A DNA stretch of 64,000 nucleotides from Aplectana chamaeleonis (GCA_029168955.1 JAPDOI010001228.1:124001-188000), one strand, 5' to 3'. Counted from the stretch's first letter, positions 54,701-62,740 are shown. The notes: a model not told the origin generated them from the letters alone. Made by a program: numbers and translations.

Positions 54701-55434
54701 CATGCCAGAAAGCCCACGAGGTTTTCGGAGTGCTCTAGCGATATATAAAATATAAAAACAGCGAAAAGTGTTTTTGTCCACCGATCTATTTCGATTCTTA
54801 CGTGGACAGCCTCATACATTTCGCAAATAAGCTGGCTTTAGACAAAGTGAAAGGCAGCTTTAGATAGAAAAGACTCCATGCTTTCGAACGCTACACCGCA
54901 CTTGGTCGAAGGACCAACGCTGCAAGGTTTAAAATTCGTCAAATTCGAGGTGGGAAACTTCCGTTCCAACCTTATGGTACTCAAATCGGAAATATCAAAG
55001 ATGCTTATCCACTCACCTTATCGTTTCCGCATTTTATTAAGAAATCAAGAAGTACAAGACTTTTATAAACATGTCGCCAGTTTTTCCCTGAATCGTTCAA
55101 CCTCTTCCAGATTATAGACATAACTTCAGTGAAAGCCTGCAAAAGACGAGAAATTCACGTGAATGGCCTAGAAAAGAGAGCGGCGAAAAAACACACAATT
55201 ACCATTGGATTATTTGTGAGGTCCGAAATTTCAGACATGAGGGCAGTAGACGGTCCCCATGGATCATTGCTGAAATAATTATGATCACTACTTCTTAGCG
55301 ACAAAGAAATATTCTATAAAAGGACTCGTTGAAATGGCTAAAACCTACCAAGTGGCTTCCCTAACCTTTACTTGGGCATCCGAAAAATTATAGGCAACAT
55401 TTTTTACTTGCCGCCTGATAGTCGAGATCGACAT
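33495..55434 (-). CDS. epn-1: Epsin, clathrin-adaptor protein (whole gene, 12 exons)
   Basis: Epsins bind PtdIns(4,5)P2, bend membrane and link ubiquitinated cargo to clathrin and AP2 at forming endocytic pits. The exons, 5' to 3' on the minus strand, are 55434-55349, 55269-55203, 55136-55017, 53739-53659, 53595-53495, 53438-53365, 43199-43066, 40793-40671, 36660-36534, 35982-35831, 33921-33786 and 33700-33495. All junctions have GT/AG and fit in phase, giving 468 residues and a TAG stop. Order: ENTH domain (about 1-143), two UIMs, DPW and DPF motifs, TPESFLGENSNLVNLDNLLG (clathrin-box-like), then two NPF motifs for EH-domain partners. Phosphoinositide-binding residues known from human epsin 1 are kept (R7, R8, K11, R25, N30, R63, K69, H73). 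The introns of 10.2, 4.0 and 2.3 kb hold mobile elements. An additional small exon between 40671 and 36660 cannot be excluded. Confidence 0.93.
33786..33921 (-). CDS. epn-1: Epsin exon 11
   Basis: Acceptor TTAAAG, donor CTT/gtaagt. RKTPESFLGENSNLVNLDNL matches the conserved epsin TPESFLG segment and contains a clathrin-box-like LVNLDNLL. Confidence 0.95.
34397..34855. mobile_element. TTAA-flanked foldback MITE, 459 bp, in epsin intron 10
   Basis: Ends AGACAGCATACACGCTC and AGGCATCTTATACGCTC (reverse complement) lie between TTAA at 34393-34396 and 34856-34859. The arms are mirrored, with acaacgcc(t/c)acgcattt and complement. Same family as the arms at 19892-21927. It lies between epsin exons 10 and 11. 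Confidence 0.85.
35831..35982 (-). CDS. epn-1: Epsin exon 10 (DPW, DPF)
   Basis: Acceptor GCTCAG, donor GAG/gtaagt. NNDPWAPSG and AADPFAAWEQQ are AP2-binding motifs. Confidence 0.92.
36534..36660 (-). CDS. epn-1: Epsin exon 9 (DPW)
   Basis: Acceptor CTGCAG, donor GTG/gtgaga. SNAWGNTGLVDPWATQ carries a DPW motif for the AP2 alpha appendage. Confidence 0.85.
36978..37660. mobile_element. TA-flanked TIR element, 683 bp, in epsin intron 8
   Basis: Terminal repeats CTCAGATATTTGTGGGGAAG and CTCAGATATTCGTGGGGAAG (reverse complement) are flanked by TA on both sides, the Tc1/mariner target pattern. Inside, cgaggggagaggagcgagac and gtctctcccctctcccctcg make a hairpin. No transposase frame with DDE/D motif. 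It lies between epsin exons 8 and 9. Confidence 0.85.
38084..39961 (-). mobile_element. 5'-truncated LINE, copy 1, in epsin intron 8
   Basis: Same family as the copies at 43-50 kb. It begins within the linker before reverse transcriptase (ITVRELCKLPL) and ends at CTGCAAAGAAGAAGAAGAAG. A 9-bp target duplication, TGGCGATGT, is at 38075-38083 and 39962-39970. Truncation at the 5' end is the usual result of incomplete reverse transcription. Confidence 0.9.
38122..39916 (-). pseudogene. LINE reverse transcriptase and C-terminal zinc knuckle, copy 1
   Basis: Frames 39916-39344 and 39118-38480 (minus), separated by an unassigned stretch that holds the active site, then 38349-38122. Motifs: NSKALGPDGLSPAVLKRLPS, GYRPISLLSPIAKIAEKLV, ALDLTKAFDTVNLGLL, and an active-site YADD at 39179-39190. 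Beyond these are LGLVLDPSLKFHKNTEQKQ and the end CPDCGSQGHTTAHLFNCP, a Cys-Cys-His-Cys motif, followed by MDLWTNPVLVAEFLNL. Broken by at least two shifts, so inactive. Confidence 0.85.
40239..40373. repeat. Small inverted repeat in epsin intron 8
   Basis: attccaaccgc...gaggcgggga and its complement tccccgcctctcgcggttgg lie about 80 bp apart. A decayed MITE is likely; ends not defined. Confidence 0.5.
40671..40793 (-). CDS. epn-1: Epsin exon 8 (UIM 2)
   Basis: Acceptor ATTCCAG, donor GAG/gtacca. LALEESQREAERMSK completes the second UIM across the splice; then LTQSALDDLLSLGVGE. Confidence 0.92.
41275..41640. repeat. GC-rich inverted repeats in epsin intron 7
   Basis: The left arm, with cgtgacgcgcgggcgtgccg, mirrors the right arm near 41590-41635. 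Inside, 41533-41597 is a second hairpin (agagtat...agtct and agact...atactct). Probably nested short elements. Confidence 0.6.
41916..42139. mobile_element. Near-perfect 224-bp palindromic MITE flanked by TA
   Basis: CAGGCCATAAAACGGCCAAT and its complement are at the ends, with TA on both sides (41914-41915 and 42140-42141). The arms match almost base for base to the centre near 42030 (gccgccgcggcggc). The interior is very GC-rich (gcggccgcacgtgcgtcgg). Open frames on the two strands encode nearly the same peptide, a by-product of symmetry. Confidence 0.9.
42704..42815. mobile_element. TTAA-flanked MITE, 112 bp
   Basis: Ends AGTTGCACCGCGGCGCG and AGTTTCATCGCAGCGCG (reverse complement) lie between TTAA at 42700-42703 and 42816-42819. 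In epsin intron 7 (between exons 7 and 8), 250 bp from exon 7. Confidence 0.75.
43066..43199 (-). CDS. epn-1: Epsin exon 7 (UIM 1)
   Basis: Acceptor TTTCAG, donor CAG/gtgggc. GEEEMQLQIAIALSKEEHEK is a canonical ubiquitin-interacting motif; RSDEVRLQ begins the second one. Confidence 0.95.
43680..43703 (+). other. 2A-like motif in LINE copy 2
   Basis: Encodes GVEKNPGP preceded by SAAALLRILLQRA, a hydrophobic helix-like lead. It matches the 2A consensus D(V/I)ExNPGP except that Gly replaces Asp. In 2A peptides the ribosome skips the Gly-Pro bond and releases the upstream protein. Confidence 0.7.
43757..45764 (-). pseudogene. LINE copy 3 reverse transcriptase to C-terminus
   Basis: Frames 45745-44870, 45014-44559, 44587-44279 and 44167-43757 (minus) cover the enzyme with shifts between them. 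Motifs: NSKAVGPDGICPAVLKKLPT, GYRPISLMSPFAKVAEKLI, ALDLTKAFDTVNLGIL, GVPQRGVLSPALFSLYLED (Gly of the PQG motif changed to Arg), and YADD at 44817-44828. The end is CPDCGTVGHDTAHLFRCP. Frame breaks make it inactive. Confidence 0.88.
45992..47100 (-). pseudogene. LINE copy 3: 2A-like, PHD-like finger and AP endonuclease
   Basis: The frame ending at 46449 reads GFLSWERCWPAAALLRILLQ, GVERNPGP, then a Cys4-His-Cys3 finger (CAACGKDV, CFGC, HLSC, CVLC). The endonuclease follows with IVHINLNGLRGKLSEL and VIMVQETKLS (catalytic Glu). The next frame, 46639-45992, has AGDFNAHTFCS and LSSDHIPVFVHID (catalytic Asp/Asn and SDH). A single shift near 46500 separates the two. Confidence 0.88.
46998..47021 (-). 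other. 2A-like motif in LINE copy 3
   Basis: Encodes GVERNPGP after ALLRILLQRA. Together with GVEKNPGP in copy 2, the core ExNPGP is kept in both copies while the x residue changes, as expected for selection on the motif rather than chance. Confidence 0.75.
47186..50452 (+). pseudogene. LINE copy 2 endonuclease, reverse transcriptase and CCHC
   Basis: The zinc finger resumes in the frame KYKCETCGEDV and CFGCQRWVHLSC near 47190-47280. Endonuclease (47306-48154) has AGDFNAHTFCSALD and LSSDHIPVFVYID. Reverse transcriptase frames are 48215-48916, 48834-49250 and 49274-50104, with NSKAIGPDGISPAILKKLP, ALDLSKAFDSVNLG and YADD at 49349-49360. The last frame, 50135-50419, has CPDCGAPGHDTAHLFMC and MDLWTNPVKAAQFLNL. 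At least four frame breaks; inactive. Confidence 0.88.
50453..53364. other. Remaining part of epsin intron 6, unidentified GC-rich segment
   Basis: No host exon is recognised. From about 51590 to 52110 the sequence is unusually GC-rich with many small hairpins (tcagtaccgttggtactgcg) and a TATA-box-like ctatatagaagg at 51701. Similar character resumes at 52564-53200 after the element at 52114-52559. It may be one older repeat (possibly an LTR or 5' region of a retrotransposon) split by that element, but no coding sequence supports this. Confidence 0.3.
52114..52559. mobile_element. TTAA-flanked MITE, 446 bp, in epsin intron 6
   Basis: GGCAGCGTTCACGAT on the left and AGGCAGTGTTCACGATAAA on the right (reverse complement) lie between TTAA at 52110-52113 and 52560-52563. 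Same family as 12889-13374. Confidence 0.85.
53365..53438 (-). CDS. epn-1: Epsin exon 6
   Basis: Acceptor ATGACAG, donor TTG/gtaaga. Reads KFRENSALGGGAERRVRRSD, the linker after ENTH. It leaves one base that is completed to Asp by exon 7, 10.2 kb away. Confidence 0.85.
53495..53595 (-). CDS. epn-1: Epsin exon 5
   Basis: Acceptor ATTACAG, donor AAA/gtaagt. GLNIREKAKQITALLTDEER is the last ENTH helix. Confidence 0.95.
53659..53739 (-). CDS. epn-1: Epsin exon 4
   Basis: Acceptor TTTACAG, donor CAG/gttaga, 27 codons: VSQQCRENIFTIETLKDFQH. Confidence 0.95.
54115..54850 (+). mobile_element. 3' fragment of a CR1/Jockey-like LINE in epsin intron 3
   Basis: Reads FKLYVRPFLEYGTVVFNPY, ERVQMNFTRRV, then after stops the end RLHFFVNRAGAEINKLLRMG. 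These are typical of the region after reverse transcriptase in CR1/Jockey-type elements. The same end motif recurs at 56130-56284. No endonuclease or active site is present in this piece; boundaries approximate. Confidence 0.7.
55017..55136 (-). CDS. epn-1: Epsin exon 3
   Basis: Acceptor TTTTGCAG, donor AAG/gtgagt, exactly 40 codons. Contains IIWKRLNDSGKNWRHVYKSL, the ENTH core. Confidence 0.95.
55203..55269 (-). CDS. epn-1: Epsin exon 2
   Basis: Acceptor ATTTCAG; reads (C)NDPWGPSTALMSEISDLT, the ENTH NDPWGP loop. The residue before it is Cys (TG|C) where many epsins have Ser. Donor ATG/gtaatt. Confidence 0.9.
55349..55434 (-). CDS. epn-1: Epsin exon 1 (start, ENTH helix 0-1)
   Basis: Starts at ATG 55434-55432 and reads MSISTIRRQVKNVAYNFSDA, the amphipathic helix 0 and first helix of ENTH. 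Donor TTG/gtaggt. Confidence 0.93.
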
Positions 55435-55447
55435 CCCCGCCTGTAAA
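55435..55447 (-). promoter_or_regulatory. Splice acceptor just before the epsin start codon (probable trans-splice site)
   Basis: On the minus strand TTTACAG is followed by GCGGGG and the start ATG, leaving only 6 bases of leader. In nematodes such an acceptor close to ATG commonly receives a spliced leader. A cis-spliced non-coding first exon further upstream is the alternative. Confidence 0.55.
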
Positions 55448-56099
55448 GATTTCTCGTAATAATTCGTTGAATAAAACAAAATAAAACGATAAGGCCAACA
55501 TGTCCAAACGCCTCGAACCCTCATCTGGATGCAAAATACTAGAAGAAAAGGAAAAAATGAGAATATACAGCACAAAATCCAGGTCAGTGAATTTTCCAAT
55601 GTTCATCTGTGATTTTTAGATCATGAATGGTATACCAGTCTAGAATTCAACTTCTCACCTATCTAAAGGTGTTTACTCTGCTCGAAAAAATCGACCTGAA
55701 AAAAATTCACATTAAAATATGAAGATTTTTCGCACCAGAAGTCTTCAACTTTCCATCGTTCTCTTCCTTCTATCCAACAGGAATGTTAGAGCTCAATATA
55801 ATTTGAACCCCGTGAACCCTGTATTATGAAACCCAAACGGGTTCGCGGAGTTTTTTTCAATCGAGTAAGTTTTAAATTTTTGGACGATTTATAAAATTTG
55901 CAATTTTCGTTAATTATCGTTCCCTCGATCGATGGCGCGCAGTTACCCCTCCTCAGGATCGGGTGAAATTTAGTTCCGTTTATTGCGTGCGCCTGCGAGC
56001 GTATGCTATGTATCCTTCACTCCCAGACTTTCTCGCTGTCTCTGCCCTCGCTCCGCACAAGCGCGCGAAGGAACAGAGTAAATTTGGGTCCGAAACAAC
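55448..56099. other. 5' flank of epsin, no gene recognised
   Basis: AT-rich; presumed promoter side of the minus-strand epsin gene. No TATA box or other element can be assigned. Confidence 0.3.
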
Positions 56100-56765
56100 G
56101 TGTGGTCGATCACTGGTCGAGAGATCGCCGCGTCGAACACACGTGGCACGCACGCAAGCTCCAACACTTCTTTGTCAATAGGGCGGGGTCTGAATTCAAT
56201 AAACTACTTTTGTCAGGTTTGGTAGTGGGGAAACTCAGTGAATTCAAAAAGGCACTTGAGAGTTATCTGTTGTCCCAGGAGTAATACTTGCAAGACAGGG
56301 TTGAGCAGGCCGTTGTGGCGATCTTCAACGCCGCCACGACCCCCCCCCATTTTCCTTTTCTTGACCCAAAATTTAAGGACCCCCCCTAGGACCAAAAAAA
56401 TTCTAGCTTTATTTGGAGTCAAAATTTGAAGAAAAGCGAAACTTGTGGCAGTATTTTTTAGGATCAAGTTCGGTCGCGGCTGACGTGGACGCGTATTTTT
56501 CAGCAAAATTTTACGACCCCCCTCCAAATTTTCATTTTTTACCAAATTTCCAAAAATTTTACGACCCCCGTTGTGGCCAGTCACAACGCTGCTCAACCCT
56601 GTTGTAAGATCTCTTTTTTCATGGTGCCGGTGTATGCCTCATAGTCAGCTGATCCATTTGTTTATTGTTGTTCGACTGATTTTAGTCTCTTAATCGACGT
56701 TTGGGTATTTATTTCTGTTGTTGTCTTTGACACGGTTCTACAGTGTAATAAATCAATCAATCCAA
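56100..56765 (+). mobile_element. 3' end of a CR1/Jockey-like LINE, split by a hAT-like MITE
   Basis: Codes for LQHFFVNRAGSEFNKLLLSG and EFKKALESYLLSQE then stop (56284). After the MITE at 56296-56601 there is a 3' UTR-like tail ending gtgtaataaatcaatcaatcc, with short AATC repeats as in LINE 3' ends. Same family as 54115-54850. Confidence 0.7.
56296..56601. mobile_element. hAT-like MITE, 306 bp
   Basis: The 13-bp ends CAGGGTTGAGCAG are inverted on both sides, with 8-bp flanks TTGCAAGA (56288-56295) and TTGTAAGA (56602-56609) differing by one transition. The inner arms cgttgtgg and runs of C near acgacccccc are mirrored. It sits right after the stop codon of the LINE fragment. Confidence 0.88.
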
Positions 56766-56986
56766 CCTAGCCGACTCGAAAGCGCGCGGTCGCAAAGCGT
56801 GCCGGGGCGCAATTGCGGACCGGAATTTGGCCCAGAGAAGCACAGTATAGTTCCCTATATAAAAATTTAATTCCGTATCTAACGACGTAAGGTCAGCAAA
56901 CTCCATAGTTCAGTACTGTGGCTATGATCACATCCCACAAGAGCTATTTCGCCAATTATCGATTTTTGGCTCGATTACACATAATA

Positions 56987-57153
56987 GGGGGGGTCGAAGA
57001 GAAATTTTGCACCCTCGTTAGGATTTCGCCCACCCATGGGCTTCCAACCCTTGGCGAAAATTGGGTGACGTTTCGAACCAACGTAAGGATTTTAGAATAA
57101 TCCCAAGATTGGACAAAATTATGAGTTTTGGGCGGAATTTTTCTTCGACCCCC
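56987..57153. mobile_element. Short inverted-repeat element
   Basis: GGGGGGTCGAAGAGAAATTT on the left and GGGGGTCGAAGAAAAATTCC (reverse complement) on the right. Target duplication unclear. Confidence 0.6.
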
Positions 57154-58526
57154 ACCATATGCCATTGTTCCCTTTCTTTCAATAACCCCGAAAAAAATCA
57201 AATTTAAAAAAAAAAAGTCAAAAGCTGACAAGGCAAAATTATTTGATAAGACACTGTCGCAAATGTTTATCTATGCAATCAGGCGTCCTGAGGCCGCCGG
57301 ATAATGAAGAGATGATAGAGATTGTTATTATAGGAAAAACCCTTTAAAAGATCAAAATTAGCCTGACTAAAAAAATTCACGAACTCGTTTTGGTGCTGTT
57401 ATTTAGTCCTTACAGTGGTCAAAGATTCTGTGAGCTTTAACACCCCTAACGGACAAAAAAAAAGGAATGAGGAGCACTCGAAGGTTTTCGGTGCGCAGAA
57501 AGTTTCCCTACATTTTAATGCATATAATCCGAGAAAGGTCGAGTTTTCCAGATAGCGATCAACGCCTTTAGGTAGAAGAGAAGTTGCTAGTTCAAACGGT
57601 ATACCACATTCAATCAAAAAGTTACAGATAGACAAAGGAAAATTCACTTAGTGCAGAACTTTCTTAACAGCCTGATAATGTCGATGGGTGACAAAAATCC
57701 TGCAGCGCTTGCTAATGGCAAACACTGATAAGCGTAACATTACTGCAATCCTTACCATAAAGTAAAGGGAAAGACGAAAATGTTAAAAAAAAACTTCGAA
57801 CTTCAACAATTATAAATCCTCCCCGTTAACAATGGGAATGCAAATTCGTGCTCGGATATTGATAATTGCAAGTAAAAATCAAAATTAGACAAAGAAGGAA
57901 TAGAATGGATTTGAGGAAGAAATGAATGTGGTCAGAAGAGAGAAGAGATGACAAATCAAGGAGAACGCAGAACACTTGAAGGCGGCCAGTGTAGTATCGA
58001 TCGAAAAATGACGCGGTCACACACAGAACACTCGCCGGGACAGACACACAGAGCGGGTGACGTCCATCCAGTTCCAGCCGTAGATAGGTTTCTCGCGGAA
58101 ATTCCCCGCTCCCCCACATGTCGCATTCCTATACCCCCTAAACCAGTATTCATAAGAGTTTTGATGCCGGAAAGACCGACAAGGTAGCGATAACATGCAG
58201 TCGAAAAGAAGCTGAAGAAAAATGCAGAGAAAAGACTCGCTGTAAGAGGTCGTTTCGCCTGGAGCCTCAGACCAACTTTATCAAAAAAATTGTAGGCTCT
58301 ATCCTGATTAGGGAAGCGGGCACTCGGACTTAATTCATAGTAATGCAGGTCGGCGTTTTCCTCGTTGGCAGGGTCAGGCAGACCGATGTCCAGGACAATT
58401 TTTGTTTTTTTTTTTGAAGTGAAAAGTTTTTTTATAGTGGAATTCCTTATTAAATAAATGCTGTACTCCCTACACTACTGATGAACCTCGGGGAGTGTTG
58501 ATTTGACTTGCCCTCTCTGAAGATTC
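57154..58526. other. No recognisable gene
   Basis: Short frames on both strands. The best is minus 57826-58119, with a hydrophobic C-terminal stretch but no recognised motif. Confidence 0.3.
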
Positions 58527-59148
58527 CTCAGAACGTCGGAGGGCCGTGTGCCCGGGAATTTCCGACCAAGGGCGAGCGGCGGGGGCCATGTTTTGCGAGT
58601 GGAGAATCATCAGGCGCGAGGCGGGGGCGCCACCAAATTTCGTTAGCTCGGTCCTGCAGGGAAAATTAGAAACAGAGGAAAACATGTTCGCTCAGGCAAA
58701 TCGTATTACACGTTGAACGCTAGAATCAAACCCGTGCCACATACGGAGCACAATTTTATGGTAAGTTCACTGCAGGCAGCCTTGAGTAAGTACTTACATC
58801 ATCGCGCACTTCGCGCGGTGGCAGTAGGGTAAGTTCCCCAGTCTATCGAATAGACTTGAATGGGACACCCACCATGGGGTTTCGAAAATTTTGGAGAAAA
58901 GTAGAGCACCCGCCCAGGGTGTGGGAGGGATGGTTCCCGCAGATCGTTATACAAGGAATCAATCACTTAAGCGATGACACCGCGGAAATGTTCTGCCCGG
59001 GCCCCTCGCCCTTTCGCTTGAATGTCCGGGCTTCGCGCTTATTATGAGTCATGGGGCTGGGGCGGGGACCTGTTGGGCGCCAGGCGCGGAGGGGGGCCCC
59101 GCCTCGCTGAGTGGTGGGTACGGGGACGCGGCCCTCCGACGTTCTGAG
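58527..59148. mobile_element. 622-bp TIR element, copy 2
   Basis: Nearly identical to 25936-26556 from end to end in the same orientation, with the same CTCAGAACGTCGGAGGGCCG ends. Flanked by TC on each side. The few differences include one base inserted near 58585 (gggggccatg against gggggcatg). Confidence 0.85.
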
Positions 59149-59437
59149 TCTGTGGTTTCCGCGCTCCAATGCGACCGACCTTATCGGTTTGGCTTTGGAG
59201 CGCGTTATTTTTCGACGGTTTGCCGCAGGGCAATTTGGAATAATTCTCCTCAATATATTAAAGGCAGTGGTCGCGATGAAATATGCTTGTCTTCTTCTCT
59301 GCTCTAAATCCTTTTCTGGATTCGAAATTGCAAGACCTTCAAAAAAAGTCCCTCTTATTCTTGTTTTGGGTCGAATTTTAAGCCTGAACTTTCCTGCCTT
59401 TTGATAGTGAACGGGGCCACTCCTGACCATCGGCATC

Positions 59438-59459
59438 AATTCAATTCAATTCAATTCAA
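59438..59459. repeat. (ATTCA)n at the LINE 3' end
   Basis: Four to five copies of ATTCA on the plus strand. They lie at the 3' end of the minus-strand LINE, so they are probably its tail rather than an independent microsatellite. Confidence 0.85.
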
Positions 59460-59596
59460 TAGCTTTATCTGGCGACAAAGAAACATACAAAATGTATGTG
59501 AGATAGGTTTAAACAAGACAGCCTGGACATGCAGGCAAACAAAATTGTAGGCAAAGAAAACACTCGTACGAATAAGAGCACCCTGAATTTAAAGCT

Positions 59597-60207
59597 TTAG
59601 CAGAAAGCACGGCCATCGACCCCATGCAATGACCTGAGGTTGAAATGGGATAGCCTGCTCTTGAAAATCGGAAACTGCGCGGCCTCAACGATCTCTGGAA
59701 GGTAATTTGTTCCAAACTGGCATGACTCTAAATGCAAAGGAATGCAGCACGTTGGACTTCGACGTAAATCTACGTGCGAGCTGAAAAGCGTGCTGGCGGG
59801 AGCGAGTACAGCGGCTGGTGAACACGAAAACACTCTCAAATGGGATGTCGCAAAGACCGTTAACGATTTTATAACATAAGTGTAAATGGAACTCGGTTCG
59901 CCGGATATCGTAGGTTTCGATCCCCAACATTTCAGCCTTGCCGTATAGTCTGGTACTTCTCGCGTAGGAAATACTTTGACAAAAACGCGTTTTGAGTACC
60001 GCCTTTGCATCGTTTTCAATTACTTCATCATCCTCGACAGAAGATGGTGACCAGACCTGCGTACAGTATTCCAAGAGCGGTCGGCAGTAGACAATGTATG
60101 CTTTCCTGTAATGTTCGGAGACATGGGTGTTGGGCAGAGATCTCAGGATGCAATTTGCCACACGAGAAGCTTTCTTAGAGATTTCCTTGCAGTGGGATTT
60201 CCACTTA
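59597..60207 (-). pseudogene. LINE C-terminal region
   Basis: Reads KWKSHCKEISKKASRVANCI, YRKAYIVYCRPLLEYCTQVW and ELARRFTSKSN-like text ending FRVMPVWNKLPS, typical after the thumb of CR1/Jockey reverse transcriptases. It continues directly from DLGVLISTDLK at about 60980 once the insertion is set aside. Confidence 0.8.
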
Positions 60208-60977
60208 GGCCATTGGTATACCTCTCTGTCGCTGCAGCGACAGGTTTGGACAACTATCACTCATCGTGTCGGGACCAGCACCGGCGCTATGGCAGGGTTA
60301 GCCGCGGGATCAGTGTGCGTGCGACCGTCGCCGAAACAGGTCGCTGAGGGGTGTTATAGTTTTCAGTGACGTAACCCTGGTATACTCCGTCGCCGCAGCG
60401 ACAGCCCGTCGCTGCAGCGCACAGCGACGGGCTGTCGCTGGCTTCCTGGACTCCACAGATTCATCTATTTCACGCTGTTTCATATGATTTTTGGTATATC
60501 ATGGGCAATATAGTGACATCAAAAGACAATATAGTTTTGTATGTTTCTGGTTTAGCTGTTTAATTGCAGTTTTTTTCAATTGAGTGTTTATGTGTTGTCA
60601 TTATATCATTCGATTAATTATAAATTGTCCTTTTTATTTATACATTTTTTCTGGGCTGTCGAATGCATGGATTATCCCAAAACCACGTGTTTTGCCTCTT
60701 CTATGGCAACTAGATTTTCCGCTTCCCAACTACCAACTAAAAGCAGGGATAAATAAAACGACTAGAATGATGATCATATTGAGACAGAAAGTGAAAACAT
60801 TTGAAATATCACGGAATCCCACATAGGCTGTGATGACATGACCATAATCAGATTTTTTTGTTCGCTGTGCAGATGCGCGTGTGCGGAAATGTCAGTACGC
60901 AAAAGCATCGTGGGATTCAATGCGGCGACGACGACTCGTCGCCGGCGACCGATTGTCGCTGAAGTATACCAATGGCT
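60208..60977. mobile_element. TIR element, 770 bp, inserted in the LINE
   Basis: Ends GGCCATTGGTATAC and AGCCATTGGTATAC (reverse complement) are flanked by CTTA at 60204-60207 and 60978-60981. It interrupts LINE codons for D-L-K-W. The family is that of the palindrome at 15278-16813. It contains TGTCGCTGCAGCGACA near the left end and no long open frame. Confidence 0.88.
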
Positions 60978-60981
60978 CTTA

Positions 60982-62740
60982 AGGTCGGTGCTAATAAGCA
61001 CACCAAGATCACTGACAGTCTCGCGTACGGGAAGCGCAACATCGTTTAGGCGTAGAAAGCACTCATGTTGGAAATTTATATGGAACAAGCTACATTTTCT
61101 TCAGATATTTTTAGCTGCCATAGCTTGGACCAATTAGAAAGCCGGTTCAGGTCACGCACTGAAGCTCGTGAAAATCGATGGCGGGGTTGCGAAGGGGACG
61201 ATATATCTTCAGATCATCAGCAAAGCTTGCATGTGCTCGACAATCCGTCAGAAATGTCGTTCACATAAATGAGGAAAAGCAAAGGACCCAGAACGCTACC
61301 CTGGGGAACACCGCTGACGATTGGGCAAGGATGAGAACAAAAGTTGCCAATTTTACTATGAAGTCACGAGGTGTCAGGAAAGGAATTCAAACCATTTTAA
61401 AATGTCACCAGTAATGCCGTAGCCTTGAAGTTTCAGAAGTAGCTTTTGATGACTGACTGTATCAAAAGCTTTAGCATAGTCTATGTACACAACATCAGTT
61501 TGGTAGGCTTTCGTTCACAGCCGAACACCAGTCGTGGAACGAGGATACCAGCTGAGATAGCGTTGATCTACCAGGCAGAAAACCATATATTGCGCCGGGC
61601 TGAGGAGGTTATTCGACGCGAGATGGGATAGAACACAATCTTTGATAATGATTTCGAGAACTTTGCATACTGATGAGGTTAAACTGATGGGCCGATAGTT
61701 CGAGACCTGAACAGCTGGTGCCTTTTTCAGAAGCGGGGTTACAATCGCAGTATTCCATGCGGACGGAAGCGTTCCAAGAGCAAGACTATGTTTGAATATG
61801 CACGAGAGAGGGTAGCATAACCCATTAGCAGCCCTTTTGATGAAGTACGAGGGCACCGAGTCGGGGGTGAGCGAAATCTTGCCTTTGAGCTTTTTTATGG
61901 CACCCATTACAACCTCGCAGCTGATAGGGACGGAGCACAATTTCTGGGAACATCGGGAGGAGAATAGTGGGGTCGCACCGTTGTCATGAGTAAATACCTT
62001 GGAGAAATATTCCGTGAACATTTCGCATTTTTGCTGATCATCGATAATGACTTCGCCCTCTTCATCTTTTAGAGATGTGATACCCTTACGCGTTTTCATC
62101 TTTGCATTCATGTACTTGAAGAAGTTTTTTCGATTTCCCGAGCAAATAAGGCGTTTTTCGTAGTTCTTGGCAAATCGTTTGCATTCTTTTTCGAAATCCC
62201 TAGCACATTTGCTGAAGGCAACGCGCCCACCAGGCTGAAAGCGGTCACGCCAGAGGAAGTGCTTTTTAGCGGCCAAGCGCTGCAGGTGCGGTGGGAGGTT
62301 TTTGGTCTTAGGGCCATGTTTCCGAAGTGGAACACACTTCTCTATTACAAGGTGGACATAGGAAATGAAGGCATCATACACCTCGTTTATATTGCGGCAC
62401 GTGCAAAGGAGTTCGTCCCAATTTGTTCCTATCAACCAGAGATTTACCTGGTCCCAATTGGCTCTGCGAAAATCGAAATTACGAGCTGTTTTGGGAACCT
62501 CAGGTTGACATGCGATTTCAAAGGCTATGCTACAGTGGTCGCTTGTAGAGAATTTGGCTGAACCTCCCAATCAGTAATTAAAGTGAGGTCATTGCATAAG
62601 ATCAAATTCAGGACATTGCGCCCGTGAGTGGGCTCAAAATTCCAGACATGATAGACCAGAACTGGTAAGAAAATTATCGAATGAAGCATTAAATAGCATA
62701 CCGGAATCTCCAGAAGAACACGTATAATTGAATTCACCAA
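60982..62740 (-). pseudogene. LINE endonuclease end and reverse transcriptase
   Basis: The longest frame, 62570-61515, starts STSDHCSIAFEIACQ (SDH of the endonuclease). It runs through FFKYMNAKMKTRKGI, LTPDSVPSYFIKRAANGLCY and VSNYRPISLTSSVCKVLE (reverse transcriptase fingers). It is shifted near 61515; the remainder carries the active-site FADD at 61213-61224 and NDVALPVRETVSDLGVLIST near 61000. Stops and shifts make it inactive. Confidence 0.85.

Noticed and set aside
57826..58119. Minus-strand frame upstream of epsin as an additional gene or first exon
   Set aside because: No recognised domain, poor splice sites, and overlapping frames on the other strand are equally long.
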